A stretch of DNA of 64,000 nucleotides, taken from positions 124,001 to 188,000 of the forward strand of contig QNQO01001162.1 of the NCBI GenBank assembly GCA_003290165.1, written 5' to 3'. The notes under the pieces are model-generated. The model did no database searches. It worked only from the letters and a program-made list of their open reading frames with translations, and was not told the origin of the DNA. Both the position numbers and the translations under genes were made by a program. Origin of the DNA: Berberis thunbergii (Eukaryota > Streptophyta > Magnoliopsida > Ranunculales > Berberidaceae). Below, in pieces: positions 34,470 to 46,492 of this stretch (within the stretch, counting starts at the first letter, position 1; every line of letters starts with the position of its first letter).

Positions 34470-34635
34470 TGCTCGTAAAAAACAGGATGTTAGCGGCGGT
34501 TTTGTAGCGACGTTTAAGTAAAACCGCCGCTGAATGCTATATATAACGACGGTTGGTCGACCGTCGCGGATTAATAGTATTTAATGGCGGTTCCTTTAAA
34601 TGGCGACGGTTGTAGCCGTCGCTATATGTAAAATT
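34470..34635 (+). mobile_element. CACTA-like left end
   Basis: The sequence CTCGTAAAAAACAGG is a decayed form of CACTACAAGAAAACAGG, which is seen (reversed) at 51046-51062. It is followed by TTAGCGGCGGTTTTGTAGCG, AACCGCCGCTGAATGC and GGCGACGGTTGTAGCCGTCG, the same inverted-repeat words as at 50690-51050. It cuts the retroelement ORF. Whether it belongs to one large element ending near 51062 or to a smaller one is not settled; the flanking 3-mers (GAG and ATA) do not match. Confidence 0.5.
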
Positions 34636-35050
34636 AGATTTTATAATCGAGCTAACCCTATACCTAATTTTATTTTTATTTTGCTCTCCATCATCCGCAC
34701 CTCTCCACCTCCCCTATGCCTCTCCACCTCCCCTATACCTCTCCACCCCCCCTCCTCCTCCCTTCCCTCCCTTTGTAGAGCAACCATATTCTTTCAATCT
34801 TGTTGGATTCCTCTCATGTAAGTAGATTCCTAAAACCTGCTCTGTTTTTCTCATTGTATATTCTTTGTATAAATCTGCTCTCTTTTTGTATAAATCTGCT
34901 ATATTTTTGTATAATCTGTTTTTGTATAAATATGCTCTGTTTGTATAAAATCTGCTCTGTTTGTATAAACTGTTGTATAATCTTGTTCACCATGCATGAG
35001 ACATCGAAAACCTCCTTCTATAACAAAAGCATTGTTCTAACAAAAGTAGA
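34636..35050 (+). other. CT-rich leader-like stretch, no gene
   Basis: A pyrimidine-rich run of CTCCACCTCCCCTATGCCTC type, then repeats of TTTGTATAAATCTGCTCT. It looks like a captured 5' untranslated region and intron. I see no supported coding frame. Confidence 0.4.
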
Positions 35051-35054
35051 GAAC

Positions 35055-35240
35055 AAGACGTGGTACATACCTTGCGGATGCAGTCATGCCATTGTAGGAT
35101 GATCCAGTTCCTGGATCCAGAAGTCCATAAGAAGAAGATAGAGAACCCAGTCTGCCATATCCAATATCTTCACCGAGGAGATGCCTTGTTTGAGATGCAA
35201 AATCTCGACCTTGTCCTCCATAAGGATGAGGAATTTTATT
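35055..35240 (-). pseudogene. Host exon fragment fused to a LINE
   Basis: The minus strand reads PHPYGGQGRDFASQTRHLL, GEDIGYGRLGSLSSSYGL and DPGTGSSYNGMTASAR, then a GT donor (GCAAG then GTATGTACC). The composition (glycine/serine-rich) and the donor site suggest a spliced host exon. I do not recognise the gene. Upstream it joins the LINE reverse-transcriptase frame directly. Confidence 0.45.
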
Positions 35241-35244
35241 AGGA

Positions 35245-35930
35245 ATGAGGCATAGAAATGTTGCATTGATGCTCTTCATTAGCTTCGACTTCTTGAAAAA
35301 ATGGGAGACTGCTTCAGTGAAATCCTTCCCCACTATGCCCCATCATTACTTTAAAAAATAAGCACTAAACCCATCTGGTCCAGGAGCTTTTAGATCTTTC
35401 ATCTTGAACAGAGCTTCTTTGATCTCTTCCTTTGTTGCATGATGCTTTCAGCCTGTTGTTGGTCCATGATTCTATTGAAGGAGAAGCTATTTTCAAGTTG
35501 GTAAGGGTACTCCGTTTGAGGGGAAGTGCCCAGCAGCTCCTTGAAGTAGCTAACAATCTGCTCCTCAATTCCATCTTTGGTTGAAGCCATTGTTCCATCT
35601 CTCTTTCTTATTTTCCTTATAGTGCTATGAGATCTATTAGCTTTGATCACTCTATGGAAGTAAGGGAGGTTCTTGTCTCCAGCCTCCTTTCCCCGGCCAT
35701 TTCTTCTTGGATTCTTGCTGCTCTCCCATATTTCTCTATCAGCTCTCTTTCTGCTCCTGCTAGATTGGTATTCATGGGCTGCCTTTGAATCTCTGTTTGT
35801 ATTGCTTCCAGTTCTTCTTTGAGCTGTTTAACTTAGGCATCAAGATTTGAAAACTTCTCTTTGTTCCACCCTTTTAAGACAGTTTTTTAAGGTCTTTCAG
35901 TTTATGCTGCACAGACAGCTCTGGAGTTCC
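35245..35930 (-). mobile_element. LINE fragment (reverse transcriptase N-terminal region)
   Basis: In order on the minus strand: VKQLKEELEAIQTEIQRQPM, GERRLETRTSL, FHRVIKANRSHSTIRKIRKR, DGIEEQIVSYFKELLGTS, a LINE-typical segment ending MKDLKAPGPDGFSAYFF, then GKDFTEAVSHFFKKSKLMKS and INATFLCLIPNK. This is the linker and first part of a plant non-LTR reverse transcriptase, with shifts and stops. The catalytic core is missing; it gives way to the host-like exon at 35240. Confidence 0.75.
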
Positions 35931-36054
35931 CCCATTGGGGAGGCAATCAACAGCAAGTCAAAGAATGAAAGAAAGCCTTTAGGATATAGCACAGAGAAAG
36001 AAGAACCTATTCTATTACTAATGCAGTTATGTACAAGGATAGGCGCGTCTGTTG

Positions 36055-36480
36055 TTGACCATGTACCGCTCTCGCCCACCTCATTCACTGTGTAACTCTT
36101 TGTGATTTCATCCGTATTGGTTGCCTGAATGCTCATCCCACTATCTGCATATCCTGTTCTGTAATCAAAATCAGAACCAGGAACGTTGGACTGCAAGGAT
36201 CGGAAACCATCTTCACTAGCTGCCCTTTGCATAGAAGTCCTACGGCTTTCAGATGGTTGGCGTTCAACTAAATGATTTGGGTATGTCCAGTTAGGGGAAG
36301 ACATACGAAGAGGTTTTTCTGCCGAGGCCTCCTTCCGGAATTGCTTTAGTCTCTCTTGCCTCTCTCTATTATTCTTACAAGCTCTTTTCTTCTTGCTTTT
36401 GCTGTTGCTACCATATTTGCTGTGGTTGTCTTTGCTGTTGCTACCATATTTGCTGTGGTTGTCTTTGCTTTGATCACATT
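36055..36480 (-). pseudogene. Host exon fragment, unidentified
   Basis: A continuous minus-strand frame reads KSKKKRACKNNRERQERLKQ, FRKEASAEKPLRMSSPNWTY, PNHLVERQPSESRRTSMQR, AASEDGFRSLQSNVPGSDFD and TDEITKSYTVNEVGESGTWS. It is hydrophilic and serine-rich, and looks like a low-order region of a larger protein. I do not recognise it. A 33-bp tandem duplication (coding GSNSKDNHSKY) is at 36405-36470. No ATG context or full exon structure is visible. Together with 35055-35240 it may derive from one gene into which a LINE inserted. Confidence 0.4.
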
Positions 36481-37703
36481 ATTGGAAATGAAAGACAGTA
36501 AAACAATAAAGATCAAAACAATATATGACCAATGTGTTTACATCTACGATCATATCAAAAAATTTTGTATTTTGTATAATGCAATAATATGTTATACCCT
36601 CTGTTTTGTTAGTAGGAGCAGTGACTCAATAGTAAATGAATGGGAGGTTGCATGGAAAAGAATCACAAAGGAAAATTAATTTTTCAGGTTTCTAGACCCA
36701 AAATTGAATGCAGAAAATTTGCCAAATTCATGTTTTTTTATTCTTACTGTATCAAAATATTCCCTAGCCTACTCCTAGGCACTTTTGCCCTGAGAAAATT
36801 TTTCTTGAGACTTTGCTAGATAGAAATTTTCTTTTCCACAATGCTGTTGTGTATTGGCTCATGTAATTTGACTACAAATCAAACAAGGGTTACGAGTTGT
36901 AACCAGTTGCAAATTGATTGGGAAAGACCTGGAGAGTGTAAAAGACAGTTTGATATATAGAGAGAGAAAAAGAGAAGAAGAAATACTAGTGCAGAGTGGT
37001 GGTCATGAATGGGTGATACATTTCATTCTATCTCATTGTAATCCTACAAATTCATTCTATACAATACTTCTATTCTTTCTAAATCAGTCTTCATTGAATA
37101 TAAGATTCTTGTAGCTGTTCTCATCCAGAATTGTATCTTGCCAGGCTCTCTTTTGCTTCCAATAATCACCACTCTGACATTGTTATTCAGTGTTGATTGT
37201 CTTGGATTCTACAATTCCTGCAGAAATATCACCATAAACAGGTCAGTTCCTATCATTTGATACTTATGCTTTTGTTGTTTGAATTTTGATATGAACTTAT
37301 TTTTCAATCTTTGCGAGTGTTTATAGACAGAATTTTATAATGGTTTTTATTTAAGTTTCATAACTTTCTTCTAGTTAGTTATTATTATTGTTTTCAAGAT
37401 TTTAAACCAAGTTGTTGGTGTAAACTGTAAAGTGCGATCTGCATGATATAAGTATTAAGGGACTGAAAAGGATTGGCATTTGTATACATGTATCACCAAA
37501 CATATGGTATATTTTTGTGCAGTACTGTCTGGTATATCTTTGTGAAGTAAGACTGCATGCTTATTCCTATTGATAATATTACTATCTTGGCTATCATCAA
37601 TTGTATTAATTTCTCTTGTATATGGTATATATTACCACCAAACACCATGAACGCGTGCTATACAACAATTGATCAACTAACTATTTTATGATGTAACATT
37701 TAG
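36481..37703 (+). other. Stretch without a supported gene
   Basis: AT-rich. Near 36940-37030 is a purine-rich run (AGAGAGAGAAAAAGAGAAGA). I looked for the TNP2-type transposase core that normally lies upstream of DUF4216 and do not see it here. Confidence 0.4.
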
Positions 37704-38581
37704 GGAATATAGGACAGAAACAAAGAGAAGGCTAAGGAGTCGTACACGATCACAAGTTGAGATAGATAAGGTGGTTCATAAAGGATTTGTAGATTGGTTT
37801 AGAAGACGCGTAAGTATATATTATATCAATTATTCATTTAAGTAATATAATCATGCATATGACTAATATGGTATCATTTTGATGTTAGGTTATGAATGAC
37901 GTAAACGGATCACATTCAAATGACATTATATTTCTTGCACGAGGACCACTTATTCAAGCAAGAAGGTTTACTGCATATAATGTTAATGGCTTCAAATTTC
38001 GAACATTAGTGCGAGAAGCTGGCTTGAAAACTCAGAATAGTGGAGTATTTGGTTCATTTGGAACTAGAAGCTATGCAAGTAGTCGTGATAATAATGTCAG
38101 GGAAGGAAGTGTTCCTTATTATGGAAAATTGATAGATATCATTGAGTTAAACTATCATGGTCGTTTCATGGTTACCATGTTCAAATGTCAGTGGGCAAAT
38201 ACCACTACTGATAGAGGGATTAGAATAGATGAATTGGGCTTCACTTCCATCAATTTTTCTCGGTTGATACATATTGGTGATCATGAAGATCATGAGCCAT
38301 ATATTCAAGCTTCAGAGGCACAACTTGTGTATTATGTGGAGGATGAGGTGGATAAAGAATGGAGTGTTGTTGTTCATTTAAAGCCAAGAGACTTGTATGA
38401 CATGGGTGAGAATGAAACTGAAGACTCATTCTATGAGAATACGCCTTATCAACAACAAGACTTAGATGAGTGGTTTCAAGATGATAATGTAGATTTGCCA
38501 TTGGCAAGGGATGATATAGATGATGAACCTGCAATCAATGCTAATAATGACAATATTATAGAAGATGAAGATTTTGTATGA
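37704..38581 (+). pseudogene. CACTA transposase C-terminal region (DUF4216), two exons
   Basis: Exon 37704-37809 reads EYRTETKRRLRSRTRSQVEI and HKGFVDWFRRR, with a GT donor at 37810. The intron ends TTAG at 37888, and exon 37889-38581 reads FLARGPLIQARRFTAYNVNG, FKFRTLVREAGLKTQNSGVF, YYGKLIDIIELNYHGRFMVT, FKCQWANTTTDRGIRIDELG and VVVHLKPRDLYDM, with an acidic tail and stop. This is the DUF4216 region found at the C-terminus of plant En/Spm (CACTA) TNP2 transposases. The transposase core and DUF4218 region upstream are absent, so it is a remnant, although the remaining exons are undamaged. It lies 126 bp before the TNP1-like gene in the same direction, as in CACTA elements. Confidence 0.75.
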
Positions 38582-38706
38582 AAAATTATGTTTGTTATAA
38601 TACATTACCATGACAATTTTGCTTATTGTTTACAAACATGTTGTCTTCTCCTATTGATTATATAATTTATTATTTCACAATTTGACTTTTGTTTGAAGTT
38701 TCAGTG

Positions 38707-40700
38707 ATGCCTAGGCCTAAACGTTTCCAAGTTGAATCGGATCCTATAGATCGACCGACAAAATCTCGATCCTTTGAATCTAGTGCTCGGTCTCATCCAA
38801 CTGCTACATTTGAGTCTCATCCAGTTGCGACATCTGTTTCTCATCCAGCTGCTACATCTGCCTCTCATCCAACTGCTACCTCTGAGTCTCATCCAGCTGC
38901 TACATGGATCTCTCAAGCACCTGCTACATCAGTCTCTCATCCACCTAATGATATTGAGTCTCATCCAGTTGCTACACCCGAGTCACAATCAAGTGTTCAT
39001 GAACGCAAATCCAGAAAATATTGGACAGTGAATACAATTGGTATGTTATTTAAACTTATTCAAGAAAATAATATGTTAATCGCTAAATTTGAATGAAGTA
39101 TAACGAATATCAACTTGTCCTAGATGAGCAAGGGCTAATAAAATAATCTCATATGAGGGCACATGATGTTTGGTCACTTCCTAGAGGCACAAAAGTGATG
39201 ATTCCATTTAACACTGAGCATCAACCTATTGGAGATGCAGCTGGTCTCTTAGGAAGTTTTTTAGGAGAATTGGGATCCGATTTTAAGGCTTTTCCAGTTG
39301 GATACAACTCTTGGAAGGATGTGCCAAAAACTTACAAGGATGGCGTGTATACTACTATTATACAGGTATGACTTAATTTATGCTTGTCACTTACCTTTTT
39401 TGTAAGATTATTGATAACGATTTGAATAATAATGACTATTATTTTTGAAGAATAAACTACATGTGGAAGATCCAATGGCAGACCATTATATCTTGCAAAA
39501 CATTGGAAAGAAATGGAAGGACAATAGGCATAAATTGTTCCATGAATTTTATGATCCTACACTGTCCAGAGATGCTAATATTGCAAAACATCCTAAAGGC
39601 ATTGATCGTAATGATTGGGCACATTTTATTGACTACCGCTTGGATGAAAGGACAAAGGTAACACAATATTTACATTATTCATTTAGATAACTAGGAATAT
39701 GCTAACAATATGTTTTTATCTATACATTGATAGGAAAAATGCAAAAAAAACATTGAAATTCGGAAGAAACTCACCGATCCACACACAGGAGGATCAAAAA
39801 GCAATTCCAGGTTAAAGGCTGAGATGGTAATTAATATTTTACATCCTACCATACTTTAAGTTATCATTCTCAACAATATTATTTAAAGTTATATGACTTC
39901 ATAATATCGGTGTAGGAATATGAACTTGGGAGATCTGTGAGTAGGGGAGAGGTGTATATTGCAACACACACAAAAAAGGATGGGTCTTATGTAATTGACG
40001 AAGCGAGACAGATAAGTGTAAGTAATTAAACTATTTTTTTTATTGAACTATATTAATTAATGTTTAGATAAATTTTGAATTCAAAGTTTGATGGCTTGCC
40101 TCATTAATGTAGGAGAAAATTTTAGAGATTGAGAAAGAAGATTCCACATCACGATCTATATCACAACAAGATTCACTTGCTAAAGTGTTAGGAAAAGAAC
40201 ATTCAGGCCGAGTTCGAGCTTTGGGATTCGGGCCATGTCCATCTCAAGTTTTTGGCAACACCAATAGTAGGTTTAGTGGGATGATGTCCTCACAACCAAC
40301 GCAAAACACTGATCTTCAAGTGCAACAGAAAATTCACCAGCTGGAGTCACAGTTAGAGACAGAGAAATTAAAGAGGAAGGGATATGAGGGAGCATTTACA
40401 TACATTTTTCAGAAGTTGGATGGAAATGTGCCTGCTGAGTTTGCAAGATTATTCACTACACCCGTATGTTTCTTTGCCTTTACATTATTTTAATATATAT
40501 TAGTTAACAATGATATTGGTTACTTACTAAATATAAATCAATTAATTATTGTAATTTGGTTAAAGTTTAAAGTATTATTGTTGACTCATCATTTTCAGGC
40601 ACAAGACGAAGAAAGTGGGCAAGCTTCACCAGCAACTGCAAGGCCCTCATCACCCTGTCAAAATACTAATGAGGATCTTCATCGGCTCCACTCTCCATAG
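38707..40700 (+). CDS. CACTA TNP1-like transposase (Ptta/En/Spm family), seven exons, one stop codon
   Basis: The inferred exons are 38707-39040, 39124-39365, 39451-39657, 39734-39826, 39916-40017, 40113-40463 and 40599-40700. All have GT-AG borders, and they sum to 477 codons in one frame. Exon 1 is a proline/histidine/serine-rich repeat (SHPTATSESHPAAT type). Exons 2-5 carry MRAHDVWSLPRGTKVMIPFN, LGSFLGELGSDFKAFPVGYN, SWKDVPKTYKDGVYTTIIQ, WKDNRHKLFHEFYD and GEVYIATHTKKDGSYVIDEA, the Plant_transposase (PF03004) pattern. Exon 6 ends with a coiled coil (QVQQKIHQLESQLETEKLKR). Such proteins bind the subterminal repeats of CACTA elements. The only defect I find is an in-frame TAA at 39144-39146 where glutamine would fit. 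The start is the first ATG of the frame. Confidence 0.75.
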
Positions 40701-41056
40701 CATTGTCTAATTTCTTTCAAGAAGGTACAATTTCAGCTGTAGTAAATTTGATTTTAACTATCAAACTTCAAGAAATTCTACATGTACTAGCTTTGATATA
40801 TTGTTAACTTTGATGATAATATAGGTTTTTTTTTGTTAAAGTTGATGATAATATAGTTGAAGTCAAGTTTTCTTTGATGATTTCGATACACTACAACAAA
40901 AATGAGCATTTATAGCTTTTGAGAATAGCGGTTTTTGCTAAATTGATTTAACAATGAAATTATTTTTATGGCCACAAAATACTTGTTCCTTGGTAATTAT
41001 GGCATCATCTGAAATGAAATATTTTGTTGCTAAAGAAGACTAATTTTAACAACAAC

Positions 41057-41366
41057 CACTACACCATATTGGCATTTTTGTAACACCCTCCAAAACAGTA
41101 TCACTTTTGAAGTGTAACAATTCACCTAACAACTTTACACATTTTCACAAACAAAATGATACAATAATAGTATCACCATGAAGAGTATCATTATAAAAGT
41201 GATACTATTCATGGTGATCCAAATTATTGTATCATTTTTTTTGTGTTACTGTTTTTCATTTTTTTGACTAAATTTAGTTTTGATTTGAAATTGTTTGGTG
41301 AATTGTAACATCTAAAAAGTGATACTGTTTTGAGAGATGTTACAAAAGTGCCAATTTGGTGTAGTG
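41057..41366. mobile_element. 310-bp CACTA MITE nested in copy B
   Basis: The ends CACTACACCATATTGGCA and TGCCAATTTGGTGTAGTG extend to inverted repeats of about 35 bp. AAC lies on both sides (41054-41056 and 41367-41369), and copy A shows the undisturbed site (AACAACTAACTTTCC). This is a clean 3-bp target duplication and precise insertion. The interior contains several TATCACTTTTGAAGTG-like inverted words. Confidence 0.92.
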
Positions 41367-42756
41367 AACTAACTTTCCTTGTTAGCTAATATTAAATCTT
41401 ATTCATCCCTCTTTAGTAAGAAAATATGTTTTCCTAGACAATAATCACATTATTAGTAATGATCCGGTTCGTTGATAATGATTGATAATTTTTTCATTAG
41501 GTTTTTTCTTGTTAAAGCTCGTTTATTAATTTATAGGAACAAAGTAATATTTCATTGAGAATTGTCACACTATTGGCAACGTTTTTTATTTTGTTGGAAA
41601 CAATATATTTTTTAATGAAATCTTTGTAGCTATGAAATAAGATTTTGTTGGTAATTATAACATTGTTCATAAAAAAAAATTTAGGTAAAAACTGATAATT
41701 ATTTTCATGAAAATTTGTTTCTCATTAACGTTCACTAACTATTTTATAGCGACAAGTCATTATTTTGTTGGAAATTGGTATACTCATTACAAAAAATGTT
41801 TTAGTTACTAACAAATTTTATTTTCCTTGTTAATATGTTACTATTTTTAACAAAAATAAATTTAATTGAAAAAACCATAGAGTTGTCACTTTTTGTAACA
41901 AAATCTATTTTGTTGGCAACTTTTCTTTGTAAAGAGATGGCGAAAAATATTTATTCCAAAATCAATTTCCCACAAACATTATTTAGCAACAAAATATTTT
42001 TTTTTCAATGAAATTTTAGTTTGTTAGTTATAATGACGTTATTTACAATAAATTATTTCATTGCTAATAAATATTAATATTATTGACAAACATTTTCTTA
42101 GTAAATGCACTATAACACTGTTCGTGTCTCTTCAACAATGAAACTAAATTTTCTCTAGTTAATTACCATGTTATTGCAACGATTTATTTGGTTACTTATA
42201 ATGAATTTTTTTCATGAAATTTTTTTTTTATATTTAAAGCTCCTAGCTTCTTTATAGTAGAAAAATATCAATTCGTTGAAACTTTTTATTAGTAGCATTG
42301 ATATAATTTCATCTGAAAAATCAAATAAAATTTATTTAACAATACAACATTATTTTACTGTTAATTATAATATTAATGGTAATAATTTATTTCGTTGCTA
42401 AATATTGATAAAATTTCCATGAACATTTTTCTTATTAAGGCTCATTTTCTTATTTACAACAATTTTATTTTATTTCATTGAGGATATAACCAATTTCAAT
42501 AACATATAGCATTGAAATGTTATTACTATTTTGTTGCTAATTATAATGGTGTTACTGTGAATTTTTTTTTCATTGCTAAAAGTGGTAGATATTTAACATA
42601 AATCTTATAATCGTGAAAATATTTAGTTTTAATTTATAGTGACGAAATATTATATATTGGTCTCTATTATGTACGTTGCAATGGTTTTTTTATTGCAAAA
42701 AATGAGTAATTTGATTTAATAAGCTATAAAGTTGTTTCACACAACACAATTATTCA

Positions 42757-42830
42757 AATAGCTCAATTGGTAAATATTGCAACAGATTTTACTATAGGTC
42801 AGGAGTTCGATTCCTGATAAGCCTAAAAAT
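42757..42830 (+). other. tRNA-like module inside CACTA copy B
   Basis: TAGCTCAATTGGTAAATATT, then 30 bases on GGAGTTCGATTCCTGATAAG, on the plus strand. This is the same module as in copy A (10700-10770, minus strand), so it was part of the element before the two copies parted. Confidence 0.55.
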
Positions 42831-43418
42831 AAATATATTATATATGGAATTCCATAGTGGGGTCTTATCATCAAGAGTAGTGTCCTTAGAGTTTGGGAGG
42901 TAGTGGGTGATGTCTGTAGAGTTTGGGACCTAGATTAGGTTGTCTCTTAGACAACTTTAATATATCGTTTTTTTATTGAAAATAATTTCCTTAGTAATTG
43001 GTAACGATACCGATGACAACTTTCGTTGATATTCATGCATTTTACCAACGAAAAAGTTCTATGATAAAAGTTGTTACCTTTGCCAACGACAATTTTCCTT
43101 GATGATTTTAAGATTTTTCGAGAAAATTTTTGTAGGTAAATAAAATAGTTCTTGCAACAAACAATTTGTTGGTAACGATATTTGATTTTTACCAACAGAT
43201 TTCCTTGGTAGTTGTCAATATTACTAACAAAATATTTTCTTGACTTAACATCATTTTTACCAACAAAAACTGTAATTCCTTGGCAAATACCTTTAGCTAC
43301 GGGGATGCCTCCAGGAACCCACCAACGAATTTTTTTCCTTGTTAAAAGTAGTTTTCAACAAAATTTTGAGTTTTGTCAAGGACATTTTTTCTTGAAAAAT
43401 GCCTTAATTGTTGTAGTG

Positions 43419-44560
43419 CATTCTCCCTCTGCAATCTGCTCTCCCTCTCCGATCGCCCTCCCACTCCCTCTCCGATCGCTCTCCCTCTCCCTCTCCGTTC
43501 TGCTGTCCCTCTTTGATCGCTTTCCCTCTCCGTTCTGTTTCTCCCTCTCCAACGTGTTCTACTCCTCACCGTACGTGCTCTCGCTCTCCTTTTCAGGTCG
43601 ATATGATTGCTTGGTGTTTGAGTTTTGTCCTCTTTGTGGGGTTTGAAATTAGTGGCTCTTGCAGGGTTAGCAACAACAAGGTTAGCTTCTTCTTTTGATA
43701 GATGGGGTTTACTTCTTCTTCTTTTTGGGTTCTTTTTGATGGATTAAGAAAAAAATTATGTTTTTTTTTATGGATTTCATTCACTGTTTGAAGATCTAGG
43801 GTTTTTTTTTATGGATTTCATTCACTGTAGTGGAGCTTGAATTTCTTTGTTTATTCTTAAGATATGAAGTGGATCGAATCCTAGTGTTTTACTGGGTTTT
43901 TTTTATAGTCATTTGAAGTTCCAATGTATATTGAGGAGTATAACCGAAGCTTTGATTGAAAGAATGACAATTAACTGTTAAAGATGTTTAGCTTTGTACT
44001 CGACTTACTGAAATTTCATCTTTGTTCAGGAATGACAAGAGTACCTCTTTCTTTTGATTGAGGTAACAAAAACTCTTTTGCTCTGATTTCTTTCTTCTTT
44101 TTTGTGTTGTTTCTGTGATCGATCTACTAACACAAATGTTCAGTGGGCTTTAGGAGTTGCACATGTGAAGTGGGTTATTGAGATTCTGACAGAGAAAAAT
44201 AGTGGGGATGCATGATTGAAGCTGCTTGTTCTATGATTGGATTTTTGTTCTTCTTCTTCTTCATCAACTTTTTATGTATAGAAACTTGGTCGCAAAGCAT
44301 CTTCATTGTTAGTCTATCATTGGTAAGAATTGATTGATTAGCTGGTTTTAGGAATATTTTAGATGTGGTCTACTTGTCAATGAGATGGACAGGAGGCGAA
44401 AATGGTCACAGGTTGAGTTGGAGAAGTTTTGGACCATGGTTCCAACTTGAATAAACCACTTTCTATTTATCTACATTACTGTTTAGTATCAATCTAAAAT
44501 GTTAATAACATATGAATAATGCACTGTTTCATTCCATTCTTGTTATAGCTAAAAAAAGTG
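43419..44560 (+). other. Leader-like and intron-like stretch, no supported gene
   Basis: It starts with CT-rich repeats (CTCCCTCTCCGATCGCTCTC), like a 5' untranslated region. Short duplicated pieces follow (TATGGATTTCATTCACTG occurs twice near 43770 and 43812). The 61- to 144-codon frames are pyrimidine-rich translations and are not convincing. Confidence 0.4.
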
Positions 44561-44568
44561 TCAAGGAA

Positions 44569-44841
44569 CCAAAGGTTGTCCATCGAGATGTAAAGTCCAG
44601 CAACATTTTATGAGATCGACAATGGAATCCTAAGGTGTCTGATTTTGGGCTTGCAAAGCTATTATGTTTTATAAAACAATTACGTGACGACTCGGGTGAT
44701 GGGAACATACGGGTTAGTATTTTTCTTACACAAGTTCTCCGTCCTTCATCTAATATCTACTCTGCATTTAGCAAAAAAGTTATGATGGACATTTTGATTT
44801 TGTAGCTATGTAGCAGCTGAATATGCTTGCATGGTTATGTT
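44569..44841 (+). pseudogene. Receptor-like kinase fragment (catalytic and activation loops)
   Basis: Exon 44569-44710 encodes PKVVHRDVKSSNIL, a stop, DRQWNPKVSDFGLAKLL and, after a shift, YVTTRVMGTYG. A GT donor follows. After an acceptor at about 44805 comes YVAAEYACMVM. These are subdomains VIb to VIII of a plant receptor-like cytoplasmic kinase. HRD and DFG are present, and the APE triplet reads AAE. The stop in place of the residue after NIL and the lost exons make it a pseudogene. Confidence 0.75.
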
Positions 44842-46492
44842 GATTTCTCATCGCTTGGCTCGGCAGGTTTGTTCAAATATTTTTTTTTCAAGGATGCTAT
44901 GTCTTTAATGATTTTGAATGGAGGATGGTATACCTATGACGCAATGGGTAATTCATTGATGCAGGGAGCTATAGTCGGGATGCTAGCAGATCCAAAGGAG
45001 GCAAGTAATGGTGATGATAATGAAGCATAAGAGTTTTCCTTTGCAGATTGATTGATAATGGAGTCTGTCAATCCTATCTGCGTAACCTTTTTTCCCTGTA
45101 TTAACACTACCAACAGGCATGGGCTGGCATTCAAGAGGTCCATTTCCTCCCATTTAATCCTACCAACAAGCGTACAGCTTTGACTTATATAGATAGTGAA
45201 GGCAAAATGCATCGAGTCAAGAAAGGTGCTCCTGAGCAGGTATTTTTCATAAACATTTATATATTTAAGTATTTTGTATGGTCTATGCATGCTTTGTTCT
45301 GACTATTATGTCTTGCAGATTCTGAATCTTGCTCACAACAAGTCAGATATAGAGCGAATAGTTCATGCTGTGATTGATAAGTTTGCTGATCAATGCCTAC
45401 GGTCACTTGCAGTAGCTTACCAGGTAAATAAGTTTTATCCTTCAATAACTTCCATTGTTTACTGAATACTAATCCTCAGGGTGTTTTGTCTTGGTATGAA
45501 ACGGGAAGTTCCAGTTGGAAGGAAAAAGAGTCTCGAAGGTCCATGGCAGTTCATTGGTCTTATGCCTCTTTTTGATCCACCTCGCCATGACAGTGCTGAA
45601 ACTATAAAGAGGGCCCTGAACCTTGGGGTAAATGTTAAAATGATCACAGGTGTGTGTCTTGTGATATAGCATCTCAGTTTACATAAGTGACATTCTGTAT
45701 TTTAAATGGGGTTGTAAATTAATGAGATATGAGCCTCAATTACATATTGATATATTAAGAGGGTTTCTGAAGTCACAAGTGTTGAAATCTCCTAGAAACC
45801 CTCAATTACATAGTGGATCACATTATGCTTCGTGCATGGAGTAAGGATGGTTTTAGTATAAAAAAAAAAGTTGGGTTTTTTCTTCTAAAATGAAGTGAAT
45901 CAAGGTTGATTTTGAGGTTTGAATTGTAGATTGTGTAATGAAGCCTTAATGCCCTAAAATGAAGTTCTTATGGTTTGAATGATTGATTGTTCTGCCTCTC
46001 TAATTTGGATTGAGTGATTGATTTAGGGGGTTTAATTCAATTGTAGATTAGCGTAAATGGGTTTGGTTAAAATAAGTTTAGTCTCTTCAATGTTTGTTCT
46101 GTTGATTGTTGCTTCTTCTACATTTTCAGGTTGCATAGTTGTCATCAAGTAAAATGGTTGTTAGCTTCCTCATTTTGTGTTTGCTAACAGGTTAGTAGTC
46201 ATTGCTTTTATCCATGTAAATAGTAAATTATTTTGGAAGAACCACACATGCATTTCATACTCTACACTGTCCATTACGAAGTAAAGTATTTGTATATAGC
46301 TCATTCATTTTAGACTAAGCAAAATATGTGATTTCAGAGTTTATATCATAAGTGGTTTTACATTATTGTCATCATTCTTGCAGAAAATCATAGTACCAGT
46401 GGATCTTTTGGACTGAATTTTAAAGAGGTCGCTATTGTGAAAGATTTTGGAAGTCAACACTAGCTTTTTTCATTGAAGACATTGTATTGCAG

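Larger units (their letters stand above)
40889..43418. mobile_element. Non-autonomous CACTA-type element, copy B (reverse of copy A)
   Basis: It starts CACTACAACAAAAATGAGC and ends CTTAATTGTTGTAGTG. Most of it is the reverse complement of copy A (10108-12477). The first 50 bases are different: they contain AGAATAGCGGTTTTTGC, which resembles the ends of the element at 50239-50542, and the next bases rejoin copy A about 180 bp in from its end. It also holds a nested CACTA MITE (41057-41366). A minus-strand frame near its right end (42947-43195) is shared with copy A's plus-strand frame at 10330-10608 but is lysine/tyrosine-rich and not a known protein. Confidence 0.75.

Noticed and set aside
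42757..42830. Functional tRNA gene
   Set aside because: A and B boxes are present, but no complete acceptor and anticodon stems can be drawn, and it lies within a transposon shared with copy A.
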